Source of the DNA: Zygnema cylindricum
Taxonomy: Eukaryota; Streptophyta; Zygnematophyceae; Zygnematales; Zygnemataceae
NCBI GenBank assembly: GCA_037447655.1
Contig: JBBHKE010003074.1
Coordinates: 1-64,000, forward strand
Reading direction: 5' to 3'
Length of the DNA stretch: 64,000 nucleotides
Shown: positions 62,262 to 64,000 of the stretch, one piece after another
How positions within the stretch are numbered: position 1 is the first letter of the stretch
Layout: each line of letters begins with the position of its first letter
Notes under the pieces: model-generated
Database searches by the model: none
Seen by the model: the letters and a program-made list of their open reading frames with translations, nothing else
Told to the model about the DNA's origin: nothing
Position numbers and translations under genes: made by a program

Positions 62262-63104
62262 CAATATCATGAAGGCTTCACGGGATCTTTACAACGAGGA
62301 AATGCACTCTTCTTGTCGTCTTCATCTCATCAAGACGAGTCTCTTTCACTCTCTGACAAGTAGAATGATGATCTATTTGCTATGGCGGCAGCAATGGAGG
62401 GTGCGAAAACAATGGAAGACAATGGATAGATAATGGACACGGGAGCGTCGGCCCACATGTGCTGGAATAAGGCAGTTTTCAAAAATTTGAAATCAACACC
62501 GGAGAAAAAAATCTACTATGCATGTGGAATGAGTGTGCCAACACGGGCTGTAGGTGATGTCTCCTTAATAGTTGATGTAGAAGGCAAGGCAATTGAGAGA
62601 ACTCTCCCTAATGTTATCTATGTACCACACTTTAAGAAAATTTTGTTTTCAACTTCGTTGGTAGAAAGTAAAGGGTTTGAGGTTAATTTGAAACATAGCA
62701 TGCAGGTTGTTAACAAAAATGGAAAAATCGAAGTTACGGGAACTATAGATGCCAGCAAAATGTATCGAATGGATATGTCGGATAATAAAGAAAATGATGT
62801 CTTGTATTCTGGTGCATTATCCTTAGATGAGCTATGGCATAAAAGATTTGGCCATGTGAACTATGACAGTATGAAAAAGATGGTCAATGCTGGTAAAATA
62901 GAAGGAGTCACTTTGTCAAATCAGTCACCTTAAACGTATGATGGTTGTGCATTAGGAAAAATACACAAATTACTGTTTCCTCAAGAGTCTAAACATAAAT
63001 CTACTAAACTTTTGCAACTCATTTATTCTGCTGTTTTCGGCCGTGCAAAGGTACCATGTGCCAGGGGGATGAAATATATGGTTACGATTACAGATGATTT
63101 TTTG
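62262..63104 (+). pseudogene. Cop8 protease and integrase start
   Basis: 62433-62933: MDTGASAHMCWNKAVFKNLK (catalytic DTGA), KKIYYACGMSVPTRAVGDVS, LPNVIYVPHFKKILFSTSLV, then the GAG-pre-integrase LDELWHKRFGHVNYDSMKKM. After one stop the integrase zinc region and core start as YDGCALGKIHKLLF and GMKYMVTITDDF, ending at the Cop9 junction. The 166-codon open frame is well preserved. Confidence 0.85.
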
Positions 63105-63389
63105 AGATTTAGAATCATCCATCATTTCATTATCCCCAAACTGAATGCCTTCTACTACCCCAAGCTTTTTCATTTCCCTCAACCTATCAAAATGCACATG
63201 CCCCAACCGCTTATGCCAAATCATCAACTTAGGAACACCAACATAGTAAGCATTCTTCTTTTCATTACTCAGGTTAAGCCTTAACATTCCTTGGCTACCC
63301 TTATCTGCCGTGAAGTAAACTTCATCCCCATACTTAGTTGTAAAGACTCCCTTACGATTGAAGGTATCAAACTCTTTGTCATCTAACAC
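63105..63389 (-). pseudogene. Cop9 GAG-pre-integrase
   Basis: FNRKGVFTTKYGDEVYFTAD, MLRLNLSNEKKNAYYVGVPK, LMIWHKRLGHVHFDRLREMK and LGVVEGIQFGDNEMMDDSKS: the pre-integrase domain with its W-H-x-R-L-G-H-x-x-x-x-x-L motif. The frame ends at the junction with Cop8; the residues after about 63105 in the open frame are antisense Cop8. Confidence 0.8.
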
Positions 63390-63416
63390 ATACGTAGAGA
63401 CAAAAAATTTACTCAG

Positions 63417-64000
63417 CTAAGGAATGTAGAGTACTTCAGAGAATGTAAGTATAGAAGTCTTACCCTCCACAAAGACTTTGAGATCTACTGATCCCACTAG
63501 ATCTATAGTAACTATTCTCCCATCCCCATACTCTATCTCTACAGTAGGGATTTTCCTTAGCTTAGTGAAGAGTTCTTTATCACGACACATATGCATGGAT
63601 GCACCTGTGTCGATAATCCATCCTTCCTGTAGAGCTTTCCGAATTGCTCCAAGGGCACACTTTTGTCTCCGAGGGATCTCCTTCTCCTCCAGACTCTCGT
63701 CAAGAAGAAGCTCCCCATCCTCCTCAGAGGACTCATCCTCGGTTTCTCTTGTCACTTTTGTAACCAAAGTGCCTTTTTCTTCCCTCCGCAAGAACCCCCT
63801 CCACGGTTCTCTTGGAGCCTCAGCTCCGAGAGTTTGACACAATGTGGGATGAAGTGTCCTGGCTTTTTGCAAAAATGACAAAGACCCTTTGGTGGCCTCG
63901 GTCCTCCAAGATGATCTCTTTCCCCTTTGTACGATTTCTTCCGATCCTTCCCCCATCGGTCCCCTCCTGCTGGTAGAGCTTGAATGCTCTTTCCTCCTCT
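63417..64000 (-). pseudogene. Cop9 Gag C-terminus and protease
   Basis: 63956-63417 is a single open frame in which WIIDTGASMHMCRDKELFTK (catalytic DTGA), VEIEYGDGRIVTIDLVGSVD and LTFSEVLYIP are clear. Upstream it has EIPRRQKCALGAIRKALQEG, the segment also kept in CopN1 and CopN2. A CCHC knuckle (CHFCKKPGHFIPHC) is legible in another frame at about 63840-63881, so Gag and protease differ by a frameshift here. Confidence 0.85.

Larger units (their letters stand above)
60420..63104 (+). mobile_element. Cop8: Ty1/copia element, interrupted by SoloC and truncated
   Basis: A short LTR end (60420-60534, matching SoloM), primer site, gag, zinc knuckle, then SoloC, then protease and the start of integrase, which is cut at about 63104 by Cop9 sequence on the opposite strand. 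RT and RNase H are absent. Confidence 0.85.
63105..64000 (-). mobile_element. Cop9: Ty1/copia element running off the window
   Basis: - strand gag end, protease and the start of integrase, truncated on the left against Cop8 within the integrase zinc region. The upstream part is beyond the window. Confidence 0.82.

Overview
The window looks like a repeat-rich intergenic region from a large nuclear genome of the green-plant (streptophyte) lineage. I could support no host gene, rRNA, functional tRNA gene, operon or CRISPR array. Nearly all recognisable coding sequence belongs to retrotransposons: at least eleven Ty1/copia elements or fragments, two Ty3/gypsy elements and one non-LTR element. A charophyte alga is my best guess. 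The reasons are the overall element content and a gypsy element carrying a cytosine-5 DNA methyltransferase domain, an arrangement I recall being reported from charophytes. This assignment is an inference.

Layout. 1-1398 is the tail of a + strand copia element (Cop1) whose 3' LTR is cut by a - strand copia (Cop2, 1399 to about 4214). A + strand gypsy (Gyp1, about 4215-14180) follows. It is split by a non-autonomous copia (CopN1, 7259-12508, target duplication GCCCC), which is itself split by a solo LTR (SoloA, 7543-8572, duplication TGCTC). 14186-14467 is a further gypsy LTR piece and 14468 to about 18620 a decayed - strand copia (Cop3). 18620-22883 holds a 0.64 kb direct repeat pair, a solo LTR (SoloM) and an LTR fragment, ending in a 10-N gap. 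22894-24937 is a chimeric ORF, then the RNase H and 3' LTR of Cop4. 24938 to about 27000 is a - strand non-LTR element. 27805-38192 is a full-length copia (Cop5) interrupted by the non-autonomous CopN2 (29313-33811, duplication GCTTA). 38555-46739 is a full-length - strand copia (Cop6) interrupted by Cop7 (39702-41962, duplication TAAAC). 46740-53054 is mostly unassigned, with simple repeats, hairpins, a MITE-like element, a degenerate ORF and an 83-bp-armed foldback element. 53100-60405 is an array of gypsy LTR pieces enclosing the methyltransferase-bearing gypsy Gyp2 (-, about 56073-59872), itself split by a solo LTR. 60420-63104 is a + strand copia (Cop8) with a nested solo LTR, and 63105-64000 is a - strand copia (Cop9) running off the end.

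How it fits together. Most of the long-LTR copia copies (Cop1, Cop2, Cop4, CopN1, CopN2, Cop7, SoloC) share one LTR architecture: a GAGGCAG-type block, an antisense tRNA-like module, a G-box (CACGTGGC) and a dense cluster of GTAC cores. Where the primer site is preserved it matches the anticodon arm of initiator tRNA-Met. Their gag ORF starts inside the LTR and is translated through that primer site. Cop5 and Cop6 instead have the usual plant-type primer site (TGGTATC-GAGC-like). CopN1 and CopN2 are deletion derivatives that keep gag and a patched remnant of pol. They presumably depend on proteins from full-length relatives such as Cop2 and Cop4.

Limits. Every coding region except a few in Cop5 and Cop6 carries stops or frameshifts. 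Element boundaries are exact only where an LTR end and a target-site duplication are stated.
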